Source: Mesodorylaimus sp. YZB2_4 (lineage: Eukaryota; Nematoda; Enoplea; Dorylaimida; Dorylaimidae). Taken from it: 64,000 nucleotides of DNA. A program made the translations under genes and the position numbers. A model generated the notes under the pieces. It saw only the letters and a program-made list of their open reading frames with translations. It ran no database searches and had not been told where the DNA came from. The DNA is taken from the NCBI GenBank assembly GCA_030248295.1, contig JASANH010000189.1, positions 62,001-126,000 on the forward strand, written 5' to 3'. Below are positions 22,361 to 33,669 of this stretch, in pieces (within the stretch, counting starts at the first letter, position 1; every line of letters begins with the position of its first letter).

Positions 22361-23321
22361 ATGACCGACTGGCCGCCACCTCAAGATGGCAAACCCTTAT
22401 TGACCCGTGACGACTATCCCGAGACATTCGATAGCAATGCATATTTGAGTGCATTCTATTCAAAATCTGACAACGAGCCAGCCATGAAATTGGTTCTTAG
22501 TCAATTGCCCACAGTGGTTGAACGTGTGTGCAGAGACCTTAGACCAGGATGCGGTCGATTGTTGGACGTTGGTAGCGGGCCAACCATCCACGTGGCCTGC
22601 GCGTTCAGGCATAAAATGAATGAAATTTACTTATCCGATTATTTGGCTCAAAATCGTGACGAACTGAGTCTTTGGGTTCGAGGCGAGGGTCGATTCGATT
22701 GGACCAATATTACTAGCTTCCTGGCCATTATGGAAGGACAAGCCGACGAGAAATATCGAATGGAAAACGTAGCCAGATCCAAGGTAGCGTCCGTGCTTCC
22801 GTGCGATATATTTCAAGATCACGTTATCCCACAAACTATCCGACCTGATTTCGATGTGGTCACTACATTTTTCTGCATCGAATACGCCACAGTGGATTCG
22901 AACGAGTATCACACAGCTATACGAAATGTGGTCGGATTGTTGAAACCTGGTGGTTATTTGGTGATGGGCGGCGTCATGAACAGCACCTGGTGCTCATTCG
23001 GGGCCGTCAGATACACTTGCTTCACACTGACCGAGCAGGAGATGTTTTCGGCATTGCGAGAAGCTGGTATCGACATCGATGATGCCGAGACATTGCGCTA
23101 TTACAACCACGATGATATGTAAGTCAGGGATAGGCAGAACAAAGAAAGTTATTAGCCCCTGATAAAGTTTCTGTTTTGCATGAAATTTCAAACTTTTGTG
23201 CACAAAATCCAGGTGCTGCTGGGCAGCTATCCAAAGCTTATTACCTCCAGGCCATGCTGTTCTTCCTTTTTTTATGGTGCCGTCAGCTGACTGGGAAGAC
23301 CAAAAATCCAACACAGCCTAG
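22361..23321 (+). CDS. NNMT/PNMT/TEMT-family small-molecule methyltransferase
   Basis: This is an S-adenosylmethionine-dependent cytosolic methyltransferase of the family that methylates nicotinamide, phenylethanolamine, indolethylamine or thioethers. Exon 1 is 22361-23118. Exon 2 is 23213-23321, after AAATCCAG, with a GTAAGT donor; the join keeps phase and gives 288 residues against about 264 for NNMT. Family features visible are the N-terminal Y/F-rich region (DSNAYLSAFYS), the SAM-binding motif I (GRLLDVGSGPTIH), the acidic ISDYL-like strand (IYLSDYLAQNRDEL), the post-motif FDVVTTFFCIEYA and LLKPGGYLVMGG. The spliced C-terminus (MCCWAAIQ) replaces an apparent early stop that lies inside the donor. 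The substrate cannot be inferred. The gene has its own TATA box and no operon partner. Confidence 0.85.
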
Positions 23322-24776
23322 GGGTAAAAATAGGAGTGTAGTGCAAACTGAATACCTTAAAGTGATGACTTAAATCGTTCACCTAGCAAAAAACATTCGG
23401 ATTCTTACCCCACCTACGTCAATTTTCCGGGGTGTTTACTGCACACTAAACATTACAGACGTTGAGGAAACGTGCGCTATCAGGAAATCTGCCAACTAAT
23501 GGCACTGGAAAAAGACAGGACAATTTGTCATTCAACGAAGAAAATTCTGGAACAGGCGGGAGCGAATTCTGATGCATAACCTTGGGATGCAAAAGACATG
23601 AAAAAAGCATTCTTTGCAATACAAACTTTCGGCTAGGAATTCCTGCTGCAATGCCAATCATATTCACAATGGTTTGACGAAAATGACTCAAGCCCCCTTG
23701 CTGAGCGGATGGATGCACACAATCGCATTGGGTGTATGTAAAATTATGCTATTGAGTTAAAGCAAACTCAGCATACCTTTCTTTTCTCTCCAAAATCTTA
23801 TCGAAATACAGTCAAAATCGTTATCACCCAATTTCAAGTCCAAAAACTATTTTTCCTTCGATTTCATCACTTCCACAGACGCCTGGTCGAATAAGACATA
23901 TCACCAGCGCAGATCTAACTGCTCCAAAATCTTAGAATCCAAGTGTTTTTATCAGCCATATACGGGAATTTCTTCAGCAAATAAGGTCCAGGATCGAAGT
24001 TATGCAAAACTTTGTTTTTCTAGGTTTGTGGTCGTTGGCAAGAAGAAACTAGACTGAAGCCATGCTCAGCCCTGCTCATTAGCTGCCGCAGATATAAGTA
24101 TCATTCTAGTGCATAAATGAAACTATTATCTCTTCAATTCGTTTTATTGTTGCAGCTAATTACCCAAAAACCGCAGCCCTGCCCATTAACTTATGCTTGT
24201 ATGGTTTTGAAAATGATTCGTACAAGTAAAAATTCTTGCTGTGTTCGTGTTAGCCCTGATTCCGGAAGCTAACTTTATTCTTTTTTATGGGAATTTTTCA
24301 CATTATTTGCAACAAATATCCGCAGAGCATCAGAAGCCTAGTTCAAGGAAAAATTAAATGTATTTAAGCCATACCTAATGAAAAACACTGACAACAATCG
24401 ACTTACCCGTTCAAACAGCCAAACCTGCGTTTGTAAAAAAAGATACTGACGCGCTAATGTTATAAAGAAGTGCCTAGCCTCTGACAAATCGGCTATCTTC
24501 GGCTGGTACAGATGACATCTGACTCGATTTTGGTTTCTTCTCTGCTTCTGGTCGATCAACAATCACCCTAGAAAAAGGGAAACAGATTTTAGAGCACAAA
24601 AACCCAGCAGTTATCTTATCACTGGTGATTGGCAGTTTTGTCTCTGGACTTAACACGATACCTACTGGATCAAGAGTACCCTGACCAGGAGGGGTGGTAG
24701 AACTACAGGCTGCATTTTTATACTTCCTACATCCCTCCTTGACATGTCGCTAAAGCCAAAATCACTCAAGCTCTTC
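23322..24776. other. Intergenic between convergent genes
   Basis: This holds the 3' ends of the methyltransferase (+) and the DNAJC4-like gene (-). No clear AATAAA and no additional gene are seen. Confidence 0.4.
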
Positions 24777-27421
24777 TTACACATTGTTCCATTTGTCTAA
24801 GCTTCCATCAATATCTCCATAAAATGGCGCTTGTGGCCTCGGTCGAATCAATCTAAAAAAAAGAGTTTCTGTAACAATATCCAAAAATAGACAAAATGCT
24901 CTTACGCATATCGCAGAAAATGTACAATAATTGACAGGACAAACATGGTAAGAATAAATAAATAAAACGCCTTGTTCGCCTTCTCGTCTATTTTTGCACC
25001 AGGCCGTGTCCACTGAGTTTGCTGCTGCTGCCCAAACTGTTGGTTATAATCGCGCCAAAACTCGCGAAATGGATCATCGTCAGGTGGAGGACTAAAATCA
25101 GTGCGAATGAAATATAAAACCTTGGATCGCATCATTTCTATGCACCTAACGATAATCAGAAACCGTAGAAGTTTAGGCTCAAGGATCGAAAACAGCGGCA
25201 AAATTATTTGTCCATGCACACTTCTCTAAAATTTTTTGCATTTTCAAGCCAAACGATCACGCAGACCCAAAATTTTTTTCATACCCAGAGAATCCAGAGC
25301 GTCGTTGTCGATTTAGTTCTTCATAATATTGTCTATACCGTTCTCGCACTGGATCGTGGTAGTAGTTTTGTTGCGAAGACTGTTGAAATTTTGATCCCCA
25401 TCCATGTCGGAGTTTATGATCGTACTCACGACGCGATTCATTTTTCGACAGAACGCTATACGCTTCATTGATTTCAACGAAACGATCATGCGACTGTTTA
25501 TTGTTTTTGTTTACGTCTGGGTGATGCTGAAAAAAGCCACAAAATCACATACATTTTTAATATATGTCGAAAATATCCCAGAAGACAAGGATTATGACAT
25601 GGACTACAACTTGGATAGAACAAAGTTTCGCCTTTTTGGATAGATTCCTTACTGCTGTTGATAACACCAGGTCCGACCGATAAGGCAATTATCGGTACTA
25701 GCCGATAACCGATAGTGCAATTATCAGCCGATAAAACCGATAATTTTTGAACGTTCAAAAAAGCTAAATTTTGTGGCGGGAAATTTGAATTTTTGTCTTC
25801 CCATAAACATGCAATTTTTTAATGTCTTCAGTGCTTTAGTGCAAGCTTCCTTTAATGAGCAATTTGAACCATTCTGGAAGCACAAATTTATAATCCTAAA
25901 TAAAATTGCAAATACTGTAATTAAATTAGATTGCAGTTAAATTTTGCTCGCCTGTATATAATATATATATATAATATGTATAGTAAGGCAGAGTCTACGC
26001 GCATGCTCGCCTTCGAAGCTTGCATGAGAGCCAGACCCTCGAAAATTTATTTCGTTAGAATCGAGGTAGGATAATCAGTAAACTATGCCAAGCCAGATTC
26101 TTTCACAACTTTTTGAGGACTAACTATAACGCTCGACCGGGGCCTCATCCCCCAAGTCCTCGTTCTCGCCCTTAAAAAATATTCCTAGTTACGTCCAGAT
26201 CAACGAAAAGACGCATTAAACATAATCGATGCATACAGGTCCAAGTTCTGCCTCCTTCCATATTCTTAGTCTACGCCACACACACACACAGTCAATTTTT
26301 TTAAAGTGTAACCTGCCGATGCCATCGCGGGCATCCCAACAAGACAAGTCATGATCATGATGGTCGTGAGTTAGCCCAAGACTTGGGCACTAAATTCTTC
26401 GATCCAAAATCCGGAAATGCTCCTCGTCATAATCATTATCAACAGGCAATATGCTCGCCCAAAACTCTGAACAGGCGAATATAAATTATCGGCATTATCG
26501 GCAGGACAAATAATCAGTATCGGCCGATAGCCGATAATATCAGTCAACTGATATATCGATCGGACACGCGCAAAGTTTGGAAAAGATAGCGCGCACTGTA
26601 ACTTCCTATTTGAATTTTACATATATTCTAACCATACTGTACATGCTATTCTTTGGAAAATACGCAATGCAAATGAGTATTTCAATGCTTTTTCAAAGCC
26701 ATATCATTATGAAAATGCAGCCTAAAAATAATAGGGTGTGATGGTGCAACTGCTTTTACTTTCCCATAGTTCCTGAAAAATGAGAGCGCGAATTTTAAAT
26801 TTCGGTTTTGCATAATCCCATGGACAGTGGTTTCAAAGTTGGAATACGCTTCGTCAATTTCTAAAGTGCTGTCCGCTAAAAAACAGCCCTGTCCTGCTGG
26901 GGCTGCTTTCACAATCAGCTCAGACATTAGGCATAGGCCAGAGAATTTCAGAATCGAGTCTGTGCTTGTCCGTTCCGCCAAGCCTTTATGAAAGCCCCCC
27001 GATAAAGTTCGCTTTTTGACTATTATTGCTATTATTGAGTATAATATACTGTAAAGTGGCTCACTTCCGTTGCGAGCGTGTCTATTTTTCATGCACGCAG
27101 CAACTTCCTGCATGCTTGTTTAACCCGAGTGAATAAATTTCTTACCAGTTTCGACAATCTCACAAACGCGTCTCGAATCTCGCTCGTTGTCGCGCTCGGC
27201 TTCACACCTAGAACCTCGTAGTGTGTCTTTTTGCTAAATGTGAAAATCAGAATCACAAGTCAGATGGGGTAACTAACAAGACCAGAGGGAGCAAACCTTG
27301 TCGAAGGTCTGGTCGTATGGAAATCTCGCACTGTTGTCGTAAAAGGCCACGTGTTATGCGACAAAGACGAGTCACGAAGTCTCTTTGTCGAATGCATGAT
27401 CCATTTAGCCCATCGATACAT
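24777..27421 (-). CDS. DNAJC4: DNAJC4-like J-domain membrane protein, probably mitochondrial
   Basis: This is an Hsp70 co-chaperone with an N-terminal J domain and one membrane segment. Five exons join in phase: 27421-27297, 27233-27146, 25526-25285, 25091-24906 and 24852-24777, giving 238 residues (human DNAJC4 is 241 as I recall). Residues 1-40 are basic and hydroxylated with RDFHTTRP, like a mitochondrial presequence. The J domain starts at THYEVLGVKPSAT. The catalytic HPD is at residues 73-75, immediately after the second splice junction, followed by RFVEINEAYSVLS. A Q-rich linker (QQFGQQQQ) precedes the membrane segment near residues 193-213 (FYLFILTMFVLSIIVHFL). The C-terminus is a short proline-rich tail. 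Intron 2 is 1.6 kb and carries a TIR element; the other introns are 53-193 bp. Confidence 0.88.
25671..26565. mobile_element. 895 bp element with TATCGG-rich inverted termini
   Basis: The left end starts GTCCGACCGATA and the right end closes TATCGATCGGAC, an inverted match at 11 of 12 positions. The subterminal 80 bp at both ends are rich in ATTATCGG/CCGATAAT units in opposite orientations. The inside contains a TA microsatellite near 25955-25985 and a CA run near 26277-26290, but no ORF. It lies wholly in intron 2 of the DNAJC4-like gene. No target-site duplication is evident, so it may be a MITE or a satellite-like expansion. Confidence 0.55.
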
Positions 27422-27781
27422 TTCTATTCCCAGACTAGATAGCTACAAATTTGACAGCAAAATAATTGTCTAAATTCTCAAAACGTGTCGTCTAAGCCAG
27501 CTAACCCTCTTCTAGCAGACAATTTTTCGTTTACTTCTGCTTACTCCATCCTTCTGGCTGTGCGCAATTTGAACTAGAAGTGGAGCAAGATGAGAATTTG
27601 CGGAGAGACTTTCTGACCAGGGTAGAACTTTTGGGAGCTCATAGCAACAACACAGGAAAGCTTCGATAAATCCAAGATTCGGCCAGCTATACATATAAAC
27701 ACGTTTTTAAAATCTGAGACCAAAAAATCCTTTGAGATTTCTACAAAGCTGCTCACGTCACGTACAGAAACACTCGAATGA
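27422..27781. other. Spacer between two same-strand genes
   Basis: These 360 bp separate the LRR gene stop from the DNAJC4-like start, both on the minus strand. No TATA box or poly(A) signal is obvious. Confidence 0.35.
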
Positions 27782-28639
27782 CTAATCGCTATTATCGACT
27801 AAATTAGCTACGAACAAAAGAAAATTATCACGATCACGGACATGTGTAAAATTATCTCGAGATAAATTAAGCGATCCCTTATTTCCGATATGAATATGCC
27901 TCACTTTTGTCATGTTATTAAATAATCCATTCGGCAGATTCTTTATTCTGTTATTATCCAACTTTAGGTCGGTTAGATTTACTAAATCGTCAAATGCCCC
28001 ACTTTCGATCATTGTGACGTTACTGTTTGTGATTTGAAGACCTAATAAATTTGTCAGTCCTTGAAACATCCGCTTGCTAATTATTGGTAAATTGCACTGC
28101 GACACAATTATGTATTCCAATTTAGGGGCAGAGTTTTTGAAAGTCGTCGATGGAAATGTTTCATTTTCGCACATTTTATAAATATGAAGATTAGTTAGAT
28201 TTTTGAATGCTGAAATTCCAGCCAATAAGTGCATTCCGGGCTTGTTGTCTTTCACCCTCAATACATTTAATTGATTCTTTAGAGAGAGCACAGCTTGCAG
28301 AGTATTTTCATCCAAAATAAAGTGTTCGATTTTTAACAGTTCGAGACTTGGTGTTCTTTGAAAAGCCAACGATGATATTTTCAAAAGACTGCGTGGAGAA
28401 CTAGCGGTTGGCCAATAATCGATCCTCAGTTGCTTGAGTCGATGCAAAGCAGAAAATGTGATTTTATCAAATAAAACATTTCCTCCAGCTACAAAAATAT
28501 TCAAAACTTCAATAAATGAAGCCACCTCACTAAAATTGGTTTGATTATTAATTCGAAGGTGTTGAAAGAGTTCTGCCACAGTTTTCCCATCGCTCCCTAC
28601 GTGTTTGCAGGTAAGTATTATATTTCGGCGACCGATGCG
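27782..28639 (-). CDS. Secreted-type leucine-rich repeat protein, 3' exon
   Basis: This is an extracellular LRR protein lacking its first exon(s). The open frame runs on to 28744, but there is no ATG in it. The part beyond 28639 is a CAG/CTG-rich simple repeat, so I start at a CAG acceptor that leaves about 285 residues. The N-terminal NIILTCKHVGSDGK resembles the end of an LRR N-cap. About eight repeats of the LxxLxLxxN type follow, clearest near the C-terminus (LTDLKLDNNRIKNLPNGLF). There are many N-glycosylation sequons. It ends abruptly (LVDNSD) with no C-cap cysteines, membrane segment or anchor, so it is either secreted or a truncated relative. A signal peptide should lie in an exon upstream that I could not find. 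Confidence 0.6.
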   Translation of the reverse strand, partial: RIGRRNIILTCKHVGSDGKTVAELFQHLRINNQTNFSEVASFIEVLNIFVAGGNVLFDKITFSALHRLKQLRIDYWPTASSPRSLLKISSLAFQRTPSLELLKIEHFILDENTLQAVLSLKNQLNVLRVKDNKPGMHLLAGISAFKNLTNLHIYKMCENETFPSTTFKNSAPKLEYIIVSQCNLPIISKRMFQGLTNLLGLQITNSNVTMIESGAFDDLVNLTDLKLDNNRIKNLPNGLFNNMTKVRHIHIGNKGSLNLSRDNFTHVRDRDNFLLFVANLVDNSD

Positions 28640-29236
28640 CTGCAGCTGCAGCTGCAGCCCTGGCGCTGCAGCTGTGAAGCTGCGCTGCTGGCTGCGAAGT
28701 AAGACACAGGGGCGGGCGAGTAGATGAGATGAGGCGCTTCTCACTGGAGGACGACTGGCCTAGAAAATGTTATGGGGAAATGGAAGCAGTTCATTTATCT
28801 TATGCGGCTTAAAAATATGACCCAGCCTCGCCCTGAATCTAGTAAGAGTACAGTGGCTGGGCTAACTTTGTCCCTGTCTGATAACAGATTTTTTTAGAAA
28901 TACCAATACTTTTTCGCACGTGTATTTCGGTTAGGAATTCAGGATACATGCAAGAAATTAGCAGTCTAGTCCCTCCTTCGCTGACGCAAGTCACTCGCAA
29001 AAAAGGTTCCCGCGTTATCAACAGACGCGTTAGCTACTCACTATCAGTCCCGTAGCGGTTTCTAGGTTCACATCCAAAAAATTGGCCGACCCCGGTACAT
29101 CACTCCCGATTCAATCCGACCAGACCCAACCCGAATGCGTGCTCCTCCTTTGAAAACCTCAACACTCAAGATCAGCAACGAATTTTTCTTTTCGCATAAC
29201 ATCACACAGAACACGCTTCTTGTCTTGTCTTCTTGG
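28640..29236. other. CAG/CTG-rich simple repeat and spacer
   Basis: From 28640 to about 28700 the sequence is built of CTGCAG/GCTGCAG units. The rest has no recognised feature; 5' exons of the LRR gene may be hidden here. Confidence 0.4.
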
Positions 29237-29823
29237 CAGTGTTGCCAGATGCCACACATGTAAACCCGCCGAACGAGGATCAAAATGCGCCAAAACCCGC
29301 CATTTCAAAATTTTTAAACCGCCAATGAATCCGCCACATCAAAAAAATTTTTTTCAAATGTAATTTAACGAAAAATATGCACAAAAAATCAACGCAATTT
29401 ATTCCAATGCCTCCAACGCATCAAGAGCATCAAAAACATCATCAAAAACTAAATTTTCCGCGTCACTGATCTCAACATTTTTATAAATATCACAGTTGAA
29501 CAAGCTCAAAAAAACTTTGCTAGCTCCAAAACTAGACGATTTTTTGTAGCGAACAACTGGAATTGTTATGCTATACGCAGAAAAGTGTTAGTGGTAAATT
29601 TAAATCGTAATTCTACAATCTTTTGCATACTTTTTACAAGATAATTTTAACTTAATTGCATTTTTTTACTGTTTTTTGCGAATTTTTCTAAAATCGCCAC
29701 ATTCCGTCACAAAATTGCATAATCCGTCTCAAAAATCGCCAAAACCTCATCCCGCCAAGACGCCCGCCATGAAGGTCGATAAACCGCCAATGTGGCGGGA
29801 AATAGCCACATTTGGCAACGCTG
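29237..29823. mobile_element. Non-autonomous hAT-type element (MITE) with 8 bp target duplication
   Basis: The 587 bp element has inverted ends (CAGTGTTGCCAGATG on the left, complement of CAGCGTTGCCAAATG on the right). It is flanked on both sides by the identical 8 bp CTTCTTGG (29229-29236 and 29824-29831), the duplication size made by hAT transposases. Internal sequence is AT-rich with several AACCCGCC/GGCGGG units near both ends. There is no transposase ORF, so it would have been moved in trans. Confidence 0.85.
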
Positions 29824-29831
29824 CTTCTTGG

Positions 29832-31467
29832 CTGTCTAACTACGGCTAAACCAGCACTTTGCGCCGCACGGCTAACAAAAATATTCCGCCTGCTGGTGGT
29901 ATGCGTTAAAATCCAGTTTTTCGAGCACAAAAAATTAATTGGCTTGAATCTTAAAATCACATCCTCAAAAGAATACTTCGCGCCATGAGAGCTTTCAGAA
30001 AAACCAACTCTTTAGTCCGTAGCTTTAGTAGTTATTGCTGTAGACAGGACTAGTACTTCGTCGTCGTCTTCCGTCGTCATCTCTAATACAGCAAAACGTG
30101 CATTTTGGATCTCGAGAACGGCTGAATCATTTCAAACGAAATTTTGCACGATCATTGGCCATCGCAAACATAGCTCATTTCCAAAATTTTGTGCATTTTT
30201 GTTGATTTGTTGTCGAGTTATGAGCGATCAAAGTTGACCGCTTGACATTGAGCGTCTGTGTGGCTGGGCTTGACAGGCAGCTACCGCGCCTGTTGACATA
30301 CAGTGCACAGGACACAGCGCAATCAGCTATGGGACAAGAAGAAGCAAGAAAGAACACCTCAGGGAACAATAGGCTCGAGAGATGCTCACTAACAGCCTGG
30401 TCTTGCCAGATTGTCTTTCGCGGAGTGGAATTCCCGCTGGTCCCACGTCTAATCTAAGGTGAAACGGTCAGCCTATTGTATATCTCCTTGTCATTTCGAA
30501 TTACTTTGAGCGCGCCGCACATTTTTCACTGCAAAACGGCGCCAAGTATAAGTGAACCAAGCGCCTGGCAGGCGTAGAAGAGAAATGTCATCTGCCGAAT
30601 AGCTGAAACATCGGTCTAATGGGTTGGTGATTCCCAGCCAGGGGAGATCGATCACTTACTTTCTCCCACCATAGAGACCCAGCATATATGGCGATCCACC
30701 GACCTGATCCTCAGCCGAGTCCGCAGCTAAAATTTTTCACGCTTTATCTATTGGAAAATTAAAAAGTGGGGCATACTATATGAGAAAATCCCGGTTTTTT
30801 CTCAAATCAGCATTTAATCCCGCTTCAGGCGCTGCTTAGCTCTCCTATGTCCTTTCATGGAGTGGTCTGACAGAGTGACAGCGAGGAAACAAGGCAGGTT
30901 GGTGAGGACGCCGGTGCCAAAGACGTCATTCCCATCAATTTACTTTTTGGAAGAGTACGGCTGCATCGGATCAGGATCAGAATAGGTCTAGGGTCGGATC
31001 ATTCGATAGATACCAGGTCATGAGGACACAAGTTTAGCTAAGTTTTTTCCAAACCCATATTTTGCTGCCTAGTCTTTGCGGATTTTGATGAAAAATTCTG
31101 ATATTGGTGGAGTATGCAAAACACTCACGCGGGACGGGTTGCCCGGACTTGACCGATTCAAGATTTCACAGCCATTCGTGATATTCGTTTGTACGAGTGT
31201 ATCCCAAGTGCGTCTACGTTTAAAATCTACTTTTTTAGGCTTTTCTCAAGACTGAAAACTACTATAGATTCGTGTTAAATTTAGTCGCAAGTACGTACAG
31301 TATAATGAAGTGCAGTGAAATAAAATTACATCAGAGATTTAAACCGTGCGCGCAAGTCACGTTCCCATGACAGGCGTGTTCGGGGCCGTGAAGTGGGTTT
31401 AGCGATTCTGTGTATTAAGTAATATATGTATGGCTGGGCCCAACATGGCAAAACAACTTTCGTCTGG
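29832..31467. other. Intergenic, nothing recognised
   Basis: Short open frames on both strands, none family-like. Confidence 0.35.
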
Positions 31468-31605
31468 TTAGATTATGTTAATTAAGTCTCCTGTCTCTAC
31501 AATTTCGTAAAACCACGCCAATGGGATGGATGTGGCCAATGGTATAAAGAAGCACAGGCTGGCTGATATGAAGCGACATAATTTATGGTTCATATTTTTC
31601 GTACC
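31468..31605 (-). pseudogene. Fragment of a subfamily-A 7TM receptor
   Basis: On the minus strand the frame reads KNMNHKL, a hydrophobic stretch like TM4, then a loop ending ETGDLINII and a stop. KNMNH is the loop-2 signature of the subfamily-A receptors (YKNMNHRR in the copy at 18840-19925), and the following hydrophobic segment sits at the expected place. No other receptor parts are recognisable nearby, so this is a small relic. Confidence 0.5.
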
Positions 31606-32523
31606 TGGCTGGTTTCCACATCGCAAATACGCGAGAGCATACGTGATAAATCCCTGTCCCTGCCTCACATGCATGTGACCCTGGGGGAATGGCTATTTCG
31701 GGGAGGGGGGGACTCTTTTAATCATAAGCAGTACACAGACACATGATCAGCCATCAGTGATTTGATGTAGCCCATGACTAGATTTATATCTAGATAGTGT
31801 GCGAGCCCAGCAGTTATATGGGCATCTGCAGCCCGATAAGTGCACACGGTAAGAGACTGCTGCTACAAACGCAGTCAACCCAGTTACTTCTCTTAGATCT
31901 TCGAATGTGTCATGGACTCATATGCGTATACAATATATACCATAATGACAGACATATTGCGTGCGTCCTAGTCTAATCGCAAGATGCCCTGGCGCAGCCG
32001 TGGGTGTATCACGCACACAGTGTTGTCAAGCCCAAATCACGACCTGAGCACGCGCCTGTCATGGAAAGGTAATATCGCCAATTCAAGCACTCCAGGGGAG
32101 GAGAGGACCTCGACAAAACTACCCATATCAGTTAAGTGTTTTGAGATATACACAGCCTGGTCCCGTGTGGCTTGAACTTGATTTCCCTGCGGAAAAAGAG
32201 GACCGAGAGTACATCGAGCCTACTTCTAATTAGCCAAATTACGCGCATGAGGACGTTAGCTTATTAGGATCGCCTTCACACACTGACTCTTGCTTGACTA
32301 GGGCGCAATGTGCCAGCAGTTTCGAGCTCCTTGTCCGAAATAACTTAAAGTAGTCATGGGCAACAGTTAACTAGGCACGAAATTATGCTCAGAGGGGCCG
32401 CTGTTCGGTTCTCTCAGCACTAGGACATCTATTTGACGAGGGGGAAATTTTTAAAACATTCTGCCCCACCTGAAAAGTTTAACGTTTAGTCTCTTCATTT
32501 GTGGCCTCGTACATACAGTCATC
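31606..32523. other. 5' flank of receptor A3, nothing else recognised
   Basis: No gene or RNA is seen. The last part should hold the promoter of the receptor at 32524. Confidence 0.35.
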
Positions 32524-33591
32524 ATGGGCACCAGCATAGCATGTAACTTCGACGCCACTGCCATCAACCTGAGGAATAGTCTCTATCTGGTCACTTACCG
32601 AATCATAGCACCAATTTATTTCTTCATTGGGACTCCGACTGCTCTCATTTCGACCATTGCATTTCTGAAACAATACAAGAAGGAAAAGGCGTTTGTCTAC
32701 CAAGCACTGGCTTCACTAAGTGAGACGATTCAAGTGGTCACATTTAGTATTACTATGATTACCAAAAATAATTTATCTGGTTATCGATTGAAAGGTGCTG
32801 ATTGGTATCAAAATAATTATGCTCTGATGTGGTACGCAGCTCACATAAGTAGTCCTCTATCACAGGCATTCATCACTATCACTCTGTTCATGTCCCTAAG
32901 CATGGCTGTCGATCGGGCCCTGGCCCTTGCTGCACCACTTTATTACAGAAATATGAAGCATACCCGATACCTAATTCTCGCCTCGATCGCTTGCGTTTTG
33001 CTCGGATTATCAACCAGCGCGTTCGACATACCTCGTCATAATGTGGTCTATAAAAATGGCAAATATGAAATTGGTTTAGATGAAGATTATGTGTCGAGCA
33101 AACTAGCATCCGCTTTTTCTATACTTATCGCATTGTTTCGCATTTTCGGAAATCTCTCACTTGTTACTACAAATGCCATTATGGTCATATATTATCAAAT
33201 TAATGCCATGAAAATATTCGCATCAACTCAGAATACTCAAATGGTCACTGAGCGAAAATCTACCCAGAAAACGTTACTTTTTTTCACCATCTATCAATCG
33301 ATCGTGGTGTCGATTCACATTACTCTCTACAACATTTACGCTATTCTTATCTACAGCGATCCATATTTTTCTAGTTGCCACAGCAAAATTATGGCACCCG
33401 TAGACGACCTGATATTGCAACTGGCTGGAATTGTACAATTTTTTGTATTAGGCCTAATTTCAAAAAAGTTTAGAAACGTAATTATTGAATGTTTTCGAGG
33501 CAAAACCGCGGCTTCAAATGGGATATCTACACTTGGGCCAGGAGCTGCAAACAGGACAAGAAGCGCCGGACCATCGAATAATGCAAAGTAG
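32524..33591 (+). CDS. Intronless 7TM receptor, subfamily A (copy A3)
   Basis: This is a 355-residue intronless receptor from an ATG to a TAG. The N-terminus is short, and TM1 lies near residues 28-50. TM3 ends AVDRALALAAPLYYRNMKHTR, the diverged form of the VYKN-NHRR signature. Loop 3 holds TERKSTQKT. TM7 ends GLISKKFRNVI, where other family members have INKQFRG, and there is no NPxxY. The C-tail is Ser/Gly/Asn-rich. An AATAAA lies 72 nt after the stop. A decayed copy of its 3' end is found at 37500-37680, so the gene was once duplicated locally, probably with the secreted-peptide gene next to it. Confidence 0.85.
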   Translation: MGTSIACNFDATAINLRNSLYLVTYRIIAPIYFFIGTPTALISTIAFLKQYKKEKAFVYQALASLSETIQVVTFSITMITKNNLSGYRLKGADWYQNNYALMWYAAHISSPLSQAFITITLFMSLSMAVDRALALAAPLYYRNMKHTRYLILASIACVLLGLSTSAFDIPRHNVVYKNGKYEIGLDEDYVSSKLASAFSILIALFRIFGNLSLVTTNAIMVIYYQINAMKIFASTQNTQMVTERKSTQKTLLFFTIYQSIVVSIHITLYNIYAILIYSDPYFSSCHSKIMAPVDDLILQLAGIVQFFVLGLISKKFRNVIIECFRGKTAASNGISTLGPGAANRTRSAGPSNNAK

Positions 33592-33663
33592 ACACCATTG
33601 ATTGCCTAGGCTCAGCGGGCTCTCACGAATAAGGGTATGGTGTACACCAATTAACTTGCCGAC

Positions 33664-33669
33664 AATAAA
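33664..33669 (+). terminator. Poly(A) signal of receptor A3
   Basis: AATAAA follows the receptor stop by 72 nt. Confidence 0.6.

Noticed and set aside
26682..27113. 143-codon minus-strand frame in the DNAJC4-like intron
   Set aside because: It lies between two well-supported exons in the same strand and has no family features.
28640..28744. N-terminal extension of the LRR frame
   Set aside because: It begins at GTG rather than ATG and consists of CAG/CTG simple repeat, so it is more likely intron or repeat than protein.
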